Shown here one piece after another: positions 34,583-46,199 of a DNA stretch of 64,000 bases. Origin of the DNA: Magnolia sinica (Eukaryota; Streptophyta; Magnoliopsida; Magnoliales; Magnoliaceae); the NCBI RefSeq assembly GCF_029962835.1, contig NC_080588.1:49831001-49895000 (forward strand). The letters run 5' to 3'. The position numbers and the translations under genes were made by a program. Below the pieces are notes generated by a model that had not been told where the DNA came from, searched no databases, and saw only the letters and a program-made list of their open reading frames with translations. Each line of letters opens with the position of its first letter. Position 1 is the stretch's first letter.

Positions 34583-36526
34583 TGTGATGGGTGTGGCCCA
34601 CTTGATCTCCATCGTACTAAGCCATATGGGCCCACCTAGATGGATGTAGCTAGTGGGCCACGTGTATGAGGACCCCACCTTGATGGACGTATTGTGTCCA
34701 CCGTCTATTAATGGATCGTCCAGCAACCTTGTGGGAAAGGAAACAATATTAAATTTAATTCAAAAGCTGGTGGGTCACACTCACATGGACTCTACCTTGA
34801 TGTATGTATCTAATCCACACCATCCACCATTTTTCCTAGCTCATTTTAGGCATTGAGCCGATAAATGAAGCCAATCCGAATCTCTGGCAGGTCATAATGT
34901 AGAAAACAGTGGTTTTGGGTGATTTAAACATTTGGGGCCCACTATGATGTTTCTACACACCAAAATATATCCAATATTGGGCTTGTTAGGCTTGTCATGA
35001 ACCCAGGAACCCAACCAGTGGAGTGGATCCTTCCTATGTGGGCCCCACCTATGAAAAACCTTGCAATGTATATATATATATGTTAAACAGCAGACGTTGT
35101 TGCTGCCAGCATCCAGAGTATGCTGCAGCAAGCAGCGTCCGCCACTTGGTTTGGGCGTAGGGTCAATGGGCCCCCACCACATGCCCCACCTTGATGCGTG
35201 TTAAACATCAACACCGTCCATTTGATGGATCCCCTTTAATTATTGGGACATCCCAAAAATCAGCCGTTCATGGCACTCAGGTGATCCACACCACCCAACA
35301 GCAAGGGATTGGACGTCTACCATTGAAACCCTTTTTGGGTCACATAAGTTTTGGATCAATATGAAATTTGTTTTTCCTCTTTATTCAGGTCTGGGTGACC
35401 TTATAAACAGATTGGATGGAAAATCAACGTTATGGTGGGCCCCACGTGGGACCCACCTACCATGGAAATGGATTGGCCGGGCTACCACACACCAGCTATA
35501 TAGTTGATTGACGTCAGCAAGCTCTGTGGGCTGCTGTAATGTATGTGTCTTGTACACACCGTCCATTCAATGAACATGGACCACATCATGGTAGCATGTG
35601 GGGCCCACCTTGAATTGGTGTGTTACATCCACACCATCCAATCCATGGACGGCGGATGTAGATTGGCTAGTGTACCTTACACTAGCTATATAGCTGTCCT
35701 ACTTACGCAGCAAGTTCTATGGGTTTGACCGTGAAGTCCAGACCGTCTGTCCTTTTCGTTTGGGACGTGTGGGCCCCACACATGATATATGTGTCCTATA
35801 TACACTGTTCGTCCATCTAGACGTGTGGGACCCGTTGATGTATGTGTTTCAGCTCCACCATCCAGATGGGATGGTGGGTCCACCATGATTTGTGTTTTAT
35901 CCTCATTGTCCATCTGGACAGTGGGACTCCATCGTGATACATGTGTTTCATCAATGATGTCCATCTATTCTACATCCCACCGTCAAAAAATGCTAGCCCC
36001 TGTGATTTGTAAATAGTGGAAATCATTATCTCTGCTGTTATTTATGGTGTGATCCAGATGATCTTTCGATCACTATTTCCACTGTTATTTGTGTATGGTC
36101 CAGATGATCTTTCGATATGATTCACTTTTAAGAATGCTTTAAAATGATCATTAAATAGATGAATGGTGTAGATGGTGCGGCCCATGTGATGTGGCCGACG
36201 TGATATATATGAGGCCCATTGGTGTGGCCCATTGATGCGGCTCGACTTGATGTATTTGAGGCCCATTGTGATGTATATGCAACCCATGAGTGAGGCCCGA
36301 TGTGATGTATTTATGGCCCATGTGCCGAGGCCCATTGTGATGTATATGTGGCCCATGAGTGGGGCCCATAATGATGTGTATTAGGCCCTTGTGTGAGGCC
36401 ATGAGTCCACTATACATTTGGCTCTATGCGAGTCACTCATTGGGAGCAATGTTGGTGAAATGTCCACATTAATGGGCAATGATGGTTAAACGTCCACATT
36501 GTGACCTTCCCTTAGGCATTTGTTAA

Positions 36527-36666
36527 GCCGATTATCGACGCTGATTGTCGAGGCTGATTATCGAGGCCGATTGTCGAGGCTGAATATCGAGGCCAGTTGT
36601 CGAGGCCAATTGCCAAAGCTGATTGTCGAGGCTTATCGAGGCTGATTATCAGTGCCGATTATCAGT
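36527..36666 (+). repeat. 13-bp minisatellite, 11 units
   Basis: The unit is close to GCTGATTRTCGAG. Starts fall at 36,527, 36,540, 36,553, 36,566, 36,579, 36,592, 36,605, 36,618, 36,631 (10-bp unit), 36,641 and 36,654. Absent at the matching position of copies A and C. Confidence 0.93.
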
Positions 36667-39029
36667 ATGTGACAGCATAGCATCATGATACATGCCCATA
36701 CGCATCATCTGCATGCTTTGTTATGAGATGTGGTTGACCATTCCATATGCCATTGGGTAGGATATTTATAGGACTCCCTGATAGGCGGAGTTGCCCCATA
36801 TGAGCACGCGGTATGCGCAGGATTGATACATGATTGGACTGTGTGACTCATGCATCTCGCATTTGTGTGATATGACCATCGTACTCCTTAGTGACATCAG
36901 GGTTATAGCCTCCACATGCATATCGTGGATGGCCAGATGGGACACTAAAAATCTTTTTCACATGGGGTGTTATAGATATCCCTAGGTGAAATTCCCTAAA
37001 CCCTCTTGGCCGTTAGCATTCATGCTTTGCATCGCATGGCCTTGGTATGGCTGATAGTATTCATGGACTTACCAGTATGTTTCCACTTACTCTGATATCG
37101 TATGATTCATGAACTTGCCAGTATTTTCAATATTGTATGATTTATGGCATTGTGTTGAATGCTTGGCACTTACCTTGAGCACACACTTTCACCACCCTCT
37201 AAGCTTTCTATAAGCTTATGCATGATAGATGCGTTCAGGTGGTGTTAGGTTGCAACAACGTTGAGCTCGGAGCGTGCAGTGGACTTCTGAAGCTTTGATT
37301 TTTTATATATGTATTTCCCTTTTAGCACTGTATTCAACTTTTTATATTAGTAGATATGTGATGATGATATTGCCTTTGTGATTTGGGTAAACTTGTGATT
37401 ATACTTCTTATAAGATAAATGTACATTGAAAAAACCTTCTTGTAGGATCCCATGATCGAAATATGGTGTATGGGTGCCAGGAGCTGAGAATGGGGTACTA
37501 CGGAGGCTGTCGGCACTAGATTCGGCGATCGGGATTCCTGTGAGCCCGATTTTTGAGTTTGGGGTGTGACAATACCAGTCCTCGTCTGAATCCACATATT
37601 AGTACGATTCATCTCTGGCATATCACTGAGGTCTAGTACACTCATCACCAGCTTGCTGCCCCATCTAAGCGTACAACTAAGCAAGTGAAAGAGACCTCAC
37701 TATCCTCCTGCCAATATCGGGCCCGGCTTGTCGATAGCGGACCCATTTCACAAGATGGGTCAAACTCAGCGTAGTCATTGCCCCCTCACTTGGGCGAGTA
37801 AGGCCACACCCCCTTCTAACCGACCACGACACAGTGGGAGACATGACCAACTGATATCCGGCCCTCCTGCTCTCATACATCTACTCAGTCTAGACATCAG
37901 AGCATCCTCTGGTACCATAAGGGTTTGGGGACTTTCACCTTGGGAAATCTATGGCGCCCCCATGCTTAAGAAGTATTTTCGGTATCCAATCCTACCATCC
38001 ACACTATACCTCTAGAGGCTACAACCCTAATGTCACTAGAGCGTACAGTAATTGAATCATACAATGCAAGGTGCATGAATCACACTATCCAATCATACAT
38101 TAATCCTGCATGTACCGCGCTCACGTGGGGCAACTCCGTCTATCAGGGAGTCCCATAAACAATCTGCCCAATGGCATATGCTATGATCAGTCACTCCTCA
38201 TAACAAGCATACAATGATGTGCATGGGCATGTAACATGATGTTATGCTAGCCTATACACAGTATGTCCTATTAACTCAAGTACACTAGCATGATTAACAA
38301 ATATAATATCAAGATCAGTCCTCAACAGCGAATATACCAAATCCGATACCACATATTCACCCATCTGCAGCAAGGTGGTGAATCACACCATAAGTGGGCT
38401 TCCTTACCCACCCTATCATATAGCCGGCTGAGCTTCCAATGGGGCCCAACAAGCACAGAGTGGGCTAGAATCAATGGGGGCCCAATATTTTGGGGTTAGC
38501 CCAGTATGAATGGATGGGTACTAGTACCAACGAGGGCCCAATAATTTGGGATAGCCCAATAAGGTAAGATGGTCATGGGCTTAACAACGAGCCCTAGGGA
38601 GATGTACAACGAGGACATTTAAACACCGTTTACAACGTGGACATTTAACCACCATTGCTCCCAAGGTGTGACCCATTAGAATCGATCTTATAATGGGGTC
38701 CATGGTCCTAAGACTTGTCAGGAATGAATGATCATCATAAATATTATCACATACATCATGATGCAATCACACATCACAATGGGCCTCATACAAGGGCCTC
38801 ACATACATCACATTGGGCCTCACCACATGGGCCTCATCACATGTGCCTCATGTACATCACATTAGGCCTTATGTGGCAGCCCATATGGTTTAGTAAAAAT
38901 AGATGGGCAGCATGTGTAACATATACATCAAGGTGGCCCTGCACATGCAGTAGGTGGGCCGTGCACATGCTAGATGGGCCCTGCACGTGCCCTATGGTCC
39001 CCGCTAGATGGACAGCATGGATATACAAT

Positions 39030-39350
39030 GCACACATCATGGTGGACCCCTACCGTCAGTGCAACACATACATCATGGGGGTCCCCTGTCCACGTGGACG
39101 GTGTGAATACAACACTTACATCATGGTGGGCTCCACGTCCAACCCATCTGGACGGACGATGTGAATACAACACATTCATCAAGGTGGGTCTCACCGTCAA
39201 GGGATGGATGGTGAGGATAGGACACATTCATCCCGTGGGGTCCACGTCCCAAGGATGGACGGCGTGGATAAAACAGATACATCATGTGGGTCCCACATCC
39301 TTACTGGACAGTGGGGGTACACCACATACATCAAGGTGGGTCCACACGTG
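39030..39350 (+). repeat. Degenerate tandem of ACATCATGGTGGG / GGACGG motifs in copy C
   Basis: About seven copies of ACATCAtGGTGGG.TCCAC spaced roughly 40-60 bp, alternating with GGACGG.GTG.ATA words. This is the reverse complement of the CCCACCATGATGTATGTG-CCGTCC module in copies A and B. Confidence 0.7.
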
Positions 39351-39749
39351 TGGCTCACCAGCTTTGGATAAAGCTGGTATTTGTATTTTCTCTACATCTG
39401 GGCCTGTCCAAATGGTCAGGCAGGTGGACCTGCTGTTAGACATCAACAAGGTGGGCCCCACAGGTGGACAGCATGGATATAAAATACATACGTCATAGTG
39501 GAGTCCATCAGGGTGGGCCACACAGCCTCAAAATTAAGCTATTATTTTTATTATCCTCCATCCAGGCTGGCCCAAAAATGGGTAGCAAGATAGGCCCTAC
39601 TTGGTGGACGGTTGGATGGACCCAATGAATGGACGGCCTGGATATCATGCATCATTAGGTGGGCCTCAACATCATAGAAAAAAGGGAGAGAAAGAAAGAG
39701 ACGTGTGGAGGGGAGGGACTCCGCCACTACAAGCCCTCCCTTGAACTTT

Positions 39750-39752
<3 letters not shown>

Positions 39753-39786
<34 letters not shown>
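39753..39786 (+). repeat. (AT)n microsatellite in copy C
   Basis: Seventeen AT units. Confidence 0.95.
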
Positions 39787-39790
<4 letters not shown>

Positions 39791-40255
39791 TGGGTCCCAC
39801 CACATGTGGGCCCACAAATCAAAAGAATCCATGGTGAAAATCTCTTTCCTACCAACAATGAAGATTCACCCACTGATTACACTTCTTCTTGGTTCCTTGG
39901 GATGCTAAGTTCTTTGGCTTCTTCTTTGATGGAGGATGATGAAGATTAAAGGGTTGGATGATGAGATTTGGGATAGAAAAGTGGGCCTTGATCTTACGTT
40001 CTCTCTTCTTAAAATCTTCTCTCTTGGTTGCTTGGGATTTGGGTAGAGAAATGGGATGGGATGGAGTGAAGGATGGGAGAGAGGGATGGTGTTATGTAAG
40101 AAGGATGAGATGAGAGGGATGGGTGGTGTAAGAGGAGTGACATGAAAGGTATGGGTGTGTGTAAGAGAGAGTTGACTTTGGGTCACGCATAAATGCCGAC
40201 TATAGGTCACGGGAGTCAAAGGAATGGTACGGTCTAAGATACAAGCCTTACATTA

Positions 40256-40274
40256 ATCCCCGGCAACGGCACTA
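40256..40274 (-). other. Primer-binding site, tRNA-Asp (E2)
   Basis: The plus strand reads ATCCCCGGCAACGGCACTA. This matches the 3' end of plant tRNA-Asp(GUC) at all but two bases, and is the primer typical of Athila elements. It lies six bases inside the LTR end. Confidence 0.88.
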
Positions 40275-40280
40275 AAAACT

Positions 40281-41399
40281 TGTTCACAACCCCAAGTATA
40301 GGTTCATGATGTAGTAATAATCTCGGTGAGACCAAGGTCAAATCCACATGGACTAATCTTGTGTGTCTATTCTGAAAGTAATTAGGATCAAAACTAGGAG
40401 AAGATCTAACCTAAATCAAGAAAGTAGGGAGTAATGGTGAGATGATGAATTTATAAACTAAAGAATTTAAAGGTGGGAACTAGGGTTTCCAGGGATCCAC
40501 TTACAGCTATTAGGATGTTTACTTATTTGATTCAAGGCACTCAATTGGAATTGGAGTCCTATCCTATTCAATCGGAAGATATTCAATAAGATCATATCTG
40601 AACTTTTATTGACCTAATTATCAACGGATGAAAGTCGTGAGGATTGGAAGTGATTCCATCACCTAGCCATGCCCAGGAGATAATGGTAGACAACAGGATA
40701 TACCGCTCTAACAACAATCATGGGAGAATTGTGAAAAATAGAAGAGATTTCACCGCCCATCCATGCCCAAGGGATGATGGAGAACAATAGGATTTCCTAT
40801 TTTCACAATCATCAAACAGAAAAAGAAGATACTTCAAGCTATTGCAGATCCATTGTAATTTTAGTCACAACAAACATTTAAATACTAAAAGTATTCCTTA
40901 AATATCAAACTAGAATTAAAGGTGTTCAATAATAACAAGAATCAAATAAGAAAAACATCCCAACCATGTTACAAGCTTCACCTCTTAGCCCTAGCTAAGG
41001 GGTCTAGCCAACCATAGACATGATTGTATTAAAAACCCTAGAAGAAAGCATGAAAAACTAAGGAGAATGGAAGAAGAACTCTTGGGAAGCAACTCCGCCC
41101 TTTTTTCTCTGTTCCTCCAAATCCCAAATCTCCTAAAAAGACTTAGGAAACCCCTATTTATAAGCAAAGTTCCGTAAAATCGCAAAATCGGATCAAATTT
41201 ACATAGTCCGCGTAAACACTACGTAACGCCATCGATGTCATCAAAGAGGTTTGAATCTAGAAGTAACGCCTTTTTCCTCTTTCATACTGCGTAAATCTCT
41301 GTGTCATCAAACTGCCCTTCGATGTCATCGAACGAAGCTTCGATCTATTGAACATGTCTTCGAGTCATCGAGGATGTGTCTAAGATAGTCCAGCAAGTT
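40281..41399 (-). repeat. 5' LTR of E2, truncated
   Basis: Matches 24,667-25,750 base for base apart from scattered substitutions and small indels, and keeps the TATA box. Similarity stops after CAGCAAGTT (about 41,399), so about 470 bp of its U3 end is lost. Confidence 0.92.
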
Positions 41400-42130
41400 T
41401 AAATGGGCCTCAACAGTGGATGATCTTACGATATGTTGCATATGAATGGCCTTGATATGTCTAGTGATCATGTGGGGACTATTGAGATTATGCAAGCACA
41501 CGAGAGTTTACGAGGAGGTGAGATTCTTTCTGCCGCATTCTTTTATGGTTAAAAAAGAAAAACCCTAGAGAAACCCTAGAACAAAGAGTTAGGATTTCTT
41601 GGATGGATGGTCAGGATTGAGGGAGTGACTCCAATGCATCGGCAGCAAAAGTGCAAGATTTCCCTTCTTTTGGAAATGCACTACATGCACACTTATTTTT
41701 GCTAGAAATCGCAAGCACGCACATGCCTTTCAACGTGCAGAAAAAGTTTTTTCGGTCATATTTGAGGCCAGTGCATGATGGACAGTTTGGATCATCCAAA
41801 CAAAAGACGATGGTGGTTCACTTATCAAAATAACGAACGGGTGTCTATCGCTGGTGGGAAAACTCGAAAGGAGAAGGGGATTTCCTCCTTTGGGCTTAAG
41901 TCAAACTTAGTTTGACCCAGATCTGATTTCGATGCGCCGCAGGTGTACCGCCACGGATGTACACCCTTAGTGATTGTGGGGCTCATGATGAGGTATTTGG
42001 AAAATCCTCTCTGCTCTTCTGATTCCACACCTTAGACTATTATGCCCAACCATGACTAAGGCATTTTTGTAGTTTAGATGGGCCACAACAAATGATTTTT
42101 GTGTCCTACCTAATGATACCCGATGATTTG
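41400..42130. other. Unassigned non-coding stretch
   Basis: Contains GGGCC-type words and AGAAACCCTAGA repeats, with short ORFs on both strands showing no recognised domain. Probably remnants of non-autonomous elements. Confidence 0.4.
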
Positions 42131-42715
42131 TGTTGAGTGTGAAATATTGCATATTTCTCCCTATTTATACCTTAGTTTTATAAACATGATAGTGCTTAAT
42201 TGATTTAATTATACATGTTTTCATGTGTGAGGTGATTTCAAGAGCTTAAGGTGAAATTGATGCCAAAAGGAAGATTTATGCTCCAAAGATTACAAAAAAC
42301 TTTCCTAATTACCTTGGTTTACTGACATTGCGAATTATCTTGCTAAAGGTTTCACACCGACATATTGGACTACACAAGATAAGAAGAAATTCTTTACTGA
42401 GGTACGCAAGTTCTTTTGGGATGATCCATATTTGTTTAAATATTGCCCAAACCAAATTCTAAGGAGATGTGTGCCAAACAATGAACATCAGAGTGTCATC
42501 TCCTTTTGTCACTCTTAGGCCTGTGGTAGTCACTTTTCTGCTAAAAAGATAACGACCAAAATTTTACAGTATGGCTTTTATTGGCCCACTATGTTCAAAG
42601 ATACTCATGAGTTTTGCAAAGCTTGTGAGCGTTGTTAGAAATTGGGAGGATTGTCCCGTGGAAATATGATGCCACTAAACCTAATTCTTATTATTGAAGC
42701 ATCGAATTCACGGGG
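42131..42715 (+). mobile_element. Athila-type relic: LTR start joined to integrase fragment
   Basis: 42,131-42,300 begins TGTTGAGTGTGAAATATTGC and matches the start of the E2 LTR (TGTTGAGGGTTTAATATTGC). From about 42,306 the plus strand encodes the RNase H-integrase junction: W-F-T-D-I-A-N-Y-L, the finger region with C-H-S then A-C-G-S-H-F and C-E-R-C, then N-M-M-P-L and I-I-E-A, with TAG stops at two positions. It is homologous to 28,480-28,290 of E2 but in the opposite orientation. Everything between LTR and integrase is deleted. Confidence 0.8.
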
Positions 42716-42724
42716 CCATTCTAA

Positions 42725-43446
42725 TGTAGAGCAGGTCGTGGAAAATTTCATGGGCAAGATGGATCAGAAAAGGCCCGGTCGACGAAAGAAGTGATCCGAA
42801 CCGTCGGACCTCAAATCGGGCATATCTCACAATTCGAAATGAGCTATCCAGCGTAAAATAAATGATTTTGGGGTAAAACAAGCTACTTTAGCCACCAAAC
42901 TATCTACGCAGGGTTGCGCAAGCTGGATTTGAGAAATACCCCCAGATCAACGATTGTTTCCCTATTTTAATTCTGTTTTTACTATAAATAGTAAGCTTTA
43001 GTTTGATTATAACTCTTCATCCATTGGGCTTTAGGAGTTGCACCCAACGTGAAAAGAGCTTAGAATAATTAAGTGAATAGATTGGTGAAGCTGAATAGGA
43101 CACTTACTATTTTTGGCCGAAAACCTTGTGTACTAGTAGACATTATGACCGTCTAAATAGTAAGTTTACTATTTATAGTAAGTTACGAATTCTAGGAGTT
43201 TTAGTTGTAGTTTACTTCTGATTTCTCTCCCATTGCTTGGTATCCCTATTTAAAGGGTTGTGAACTCGTTTATTTCATTCATTAATCAATTTTGAATTTT
43301 ATAGAATTTATTTCTCATTTTGCTTGCTTTCTTTCTCGTGGATTCAAGAAGCCTCTGTGAGGAGTCTAGAGAAATTTCATGGATTCAGAATAGTTATCCT
43401 CTTGAGAAAGACAGTGCTCGAACTTATCACATTCATCCCTGGGTCA
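42725..43446 (+). repeat. 5' LTR of E3 (about 722 bp)
   Basis: Start TGTAGAGCAGG and end CTGGGTCA. Two candidate TATA boxes: CTATAAATAG near 42,971 and CTATTTAAAG near 43,240. Only one LTR is present, so the left boundary is tentative. Confidence 0.6.
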
Positions 43447-43448
43447 AT

Positions 43449-43460
43449 TGGTATCAAGGA
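43449..43460 (+). other. Primer-binding site, initiator-Met-like (E3)
   Basis: TGGTATCAAGGA: the first eight bases match the initiator-Met complement, then it diverges. It is two bases after the LTR end. Confidence 0.55.
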
Positions 43461-43474
43461 TTCCCCTCAGAACG

Positions 43475-44737
43475 ATGGCAAACAACAAAGGTATGAGCCA
43501 AAATCCTGTGTACAGTGATCCAGGGATTTGTTATCTTGAGGAAAGAATGGAAGCTTTCCACCGGAAGAGTCAGTTGACCATGCAAGGGCTGCAAGCAACC
43601 CTCGACCGTCTTATAAATGTGTTACTTCAGCCCGAAACCATAAGCGATGCTCCACTACCTATGGTTGCTCCATCGCCCATGGTTACTGTACAGTACAACC
43701 CTAATTTTCGTAGAGCACTACCAGTGGCAAACTATAAGGCTACACTAGATGATTCAAGTTCTAGCGACGAGGACCTTAATGAAGGCTTTACCCGATGACC
43801 AACTATTGAGGAGATCATCTAGATCATGCTAAAAGAGACAATCGAGGTAAGGCTAAACTTCCTAGTTTTAATTGTTTATTACACATAAAATATTTCCTCG
43901 ATTGGCTAGCCGAGGTAGAGAGATATTTTGATTACATGGACACGCTAAATCATAAAAAGGTAAAATTGGCAGCATTTTAATTAAAATCTGGTGCTTCTGC
44001 ATGGTGGGAGTAATTATAACTCTCACGTGCCCGCTAGAATAAGGCGCTCATCTCATTATGGCAACAAATGAGACGTTTTCTTCGATCATGATATCTCTCC
44101 AGTAATTATGAGCAGATATTATTCCAGCAATATTAGAATTGCCGACAAGGAAATTGAAACATCACAGACTACACTGAAGAATTCCAGCAGTTGGCAACAG
44201 AAACAATCTGTTAGAATTTGAGTCACAAAAGGTGGCACGATTTATAGGAGGGTAACGATTGATAATTTAGGATCGAGTTGAGATGCACCCAGTCGAGACC
44301 GTGGATGAAGCGGTTTAGTTGGCAGGTAGGGCAAAAACACAGCTTGCAAGAGTCTTAAATCGGCCATATCCTTCAACTCGATCCCCCCATAACGGGTCCT
44401 GCGCAAGATATAGTTCTAGCACGAGGAAAAGAACTAGTAGGAGAACGTCCTCAACCTCCCATAACTACAAACTGTGATATAGGAAGCGGCTCATCCAGGC
44501 CTCAACATGTAGCACCCACAACAGCGGGCCCAAGTAGGATTCTAAATCCTTACGTTCAACCAAGGTCGAACAGTTGTTACTGCTATGGTCAACCGGGCCA
44601 CTTATCAAACACATGTCTTCAACGTCCCGCAGCACACTTGGCTATAAATGAAGGGGGCACTAAAGGTGAGGCCGCGGAAGAAGACCCTGGCTTAGATGAA
44701 CATGAACAAGCCACTGAGGAAAAGATGGGGATGAATT
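43475..44737 (+). pseudogene. Gag, broken (E3)
   Basis: The ATG at 43,475 (M-A-N-N-K-G) opens a frame to a TGA at 43,796-43,798, which includes a short Ser/Asp-rich acidic patch. The capsid core continues in changing frames to about 44,300 (A-S-A-W-W and related words are visible despite stops). A complete CCHC knuckle, C-Y-C-Y-G-Q-P-G-H-L-S-N-T-C, lies at 44,575-44,616, followed by an acidic tail. It cannot make a full gag. Confidence 0.82.
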
Positions 44738-44851
44738 GATGGGCAAGGATCATGATGAATCTATAGTTGTGAGACGATTACTGTATACCCCACCTAAGGA
44801 ATTACATCCACGACGACACAATATATTCACACATAGTGCACTATTAACAAA

Positions 44852-45249
44852 AAGGTTTGTGATGTGATCATAAACAGTGGTAGTAGCGAGAACATCGTCT
44901 TAAGAGTGATGGTGAACAAGTTTCATCTATCAATAACAAAACATCATTCTCCATACTCAATTAATTGTATAAAAAAGGTAAACGAGACCAAGGTAACTGA
45001 ACATGCACTATCTCATTTTCAATCGGCAAAAATTATAAGGATCAAATACTTTATGACGTAGTTGACATGGAAGCATGCCATATTCTACTCGGTCAACCCT
45101 GGTACTCGGACCGTAATATGACCCATCGAGGACGAGACAATGTCTACATATTCATCATGGATAGTCCAAAAATAACCATTCCCCCTATGGCACCAGAGAA
45201 CCACCCTGAAGCCTCTAAAGTGGAGGGCAGTTCCCTCTTAACCATTTGA
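44852..45249 (+). pseudogene. Aspartic protease with mutated active site (E3)
   Basis: The frame reads V-I-I-N-S-G-S-S-E-N: the catalytic Asp expected before S-G is Asn (AAC, 44,873-44,875). The second conserved block, C-H-I-L-L-G-Q-P-W-Y-S-D-R, is intact (45,076-45,120). A TAG at 45,060-45,062 separates the two halves. Confidence 0.85.
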
Positions 45250-45290
45250 GATTTTGAGAAATTCAAGAAACCGGAGAGGTATACATCATA

Positions 45291-46160
45291 GTGGTAAAGG
45301 GCAAGGAATCGGAACTCTCAAACATTCCTCCAAGTTTAAAACTATTGTTAAATGAATTCAAAGAAGTCTGGCCTAAAGATTTACCTAATGGATTACCCCG
45401 CATGAGGGACATCCAACATCACATAGACCTCATCTCTGGGGTTAGCTTGCCAACCGCCCTCATTATCAAATGAGTCTAAATGAGTGTGAGATACTTCAAG
45501 GGCATGTGGAGGAATTGATCCATAAGGGTCTCTTGAGAGAAAGAATGAGCCCATGTATCGTACCAGCATTATTAACGTCAAAAAAAGATGAGAGTTGGTG
45601 CATGTATGTCGATAGCTGGGCAATCAACAAAATTACCATAAAATATTGATTCCCAATACTGCGGTTAGATGACATACTCGGTATGTTAGAAGGGTCTAAG
45701 ATGTTCTCCAAACTAGACCTAAGGAGTGAGTACCATCAGATTCGTATCCGATCCGGTGATGAATGAAAAATAGCATTCAAGACCATGCCCTTTGGTCTAT
45801 CGAACACACCAAGTACTTTTATGCTTTTGATGAATCAAGTTTTAAAATCATTCACTAGCCGATTGTGGTAGTATATTTTGATGACATACTGATATATAGC
45901 CAGGATGAGACGAAGCATAAGAAACATCTCAGGCGAGTATTGCAGGTCCTACAAATTAACAAGTCGTACCTCAACTTGAAGAAGTGTAGATTTTTAACGA
46001 ACAACCTGTTATTTATAGGATTTGTTGTAATGTCCACGGGTATCTGTGTGGACGATGAAAAGGTGCGAGCCATTAAGGAATGGCCGATCCTGACAAATAT
46101 TCATGAGGTGAGGAGTTTTCACGGTTTAGCAACCTTCTATCGTCGATTCATGTGAAATTT
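45291..46160 (+). pseudogene. Reverse transcriptase, broken (E3)
   Basis: 45,291-45,473 is the linker before RT. 45,480-45,860 has [25 protein letters not shown] and M-P-F-G-L-S-N-T-P with two stops (TGA and TGA). After a frameshift near 45,860 the catalytic Y-F-D-D-I-L-I-Y-S is intact, ending in F-Y-R-R-F-M then TGA at 46,153-46,155. Confidence 0.88.
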
Positions 46161-46199
46161 TAGCACAATAGTTGTTCCTGTTATAGATTGCATGAAAAA

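Larger units (their letters stand above)
33742..37571 (+). mobile_element. Solo LTR, family X, copy B (3.83 kb), inside copy C
   Basis: Begins TATAAGAC (TG changed to TA) and ends GGGGTGTGACA. The target duplication ATACC is exact at 33,737-33,741 and 37,572-37,576. Collinear with copy A: the GC-rich block at 33,770-33,960, the CT tract, the CCACC-rich spacer, and the final GGCGATCGGG..TTTTTGAG block. It lies antiparallel to its host copy C, so the locus is a large imperfect inverted repeat. A 13-bp minisatellite (36,527-36,666) is private to this copy. Confidence 0.93.
33167..40252 (-). mobile_element. Solo LTR, family X, copy C, split by copy B
   Basis: On the minus strand it begins TGTAAGGCTTGTATC at 40,252 and ends GAGTGTGACA at 33,167. 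The target duplication TTAAT is exact (33,162-33,166 and 40,253-40,257). Its two pieces are 37,577-40,252 and 33,167-33,741 (3,251 bp in total), and the sequence across the join is collinear with copy A. It landed in E2 a few bases inside the primer-binding site. It is shorter than A, with a degenerate spacer array (39,030-39,350) and no coding region. Confidence 0.9.
24667..41399 (-). mobile_element. Athila-type Ty3 LTR retrotransposon with nested insertions (element E2)
   Basis: Minus-strand order: 5' LTR (41,399-40,281, truncated), tRNA-Asp primer site, [solo LTR insertion 40,252-33,167], gag, protease with D-L-G-A-S-V-N, RT, RNase H, integrase, polypurine tract, 3' LTR (26,253-24,667). 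The two LTRs align over 1.1 kb but differ at many positions. Together with stops in every gene this means an old, inactive copy. The outer part of the 5' LTR is missing, so the element's target duplication cannot be tested. Confidence 0.92.

Noticed and set aside
33167..37571. A DNA transposon with roughly 0.5-kb terminal inverted repeats (33,167-33,740 versus 37,000-37,571)
   Set aside because: The inverted similarity is real, but no target duplication flanks this pair. Treating 33,742-37,571 and 33,167-40,252 as two nested LTRs gives exact 5-bp duplications for both and restores collinearity with copy A.
40256..40274. A tRNA-Asp gene fragment
   Set aside because: Only the 3' terminal 19 bases match and they sit at the LTR edge, so this is a retrotransposon primer site.
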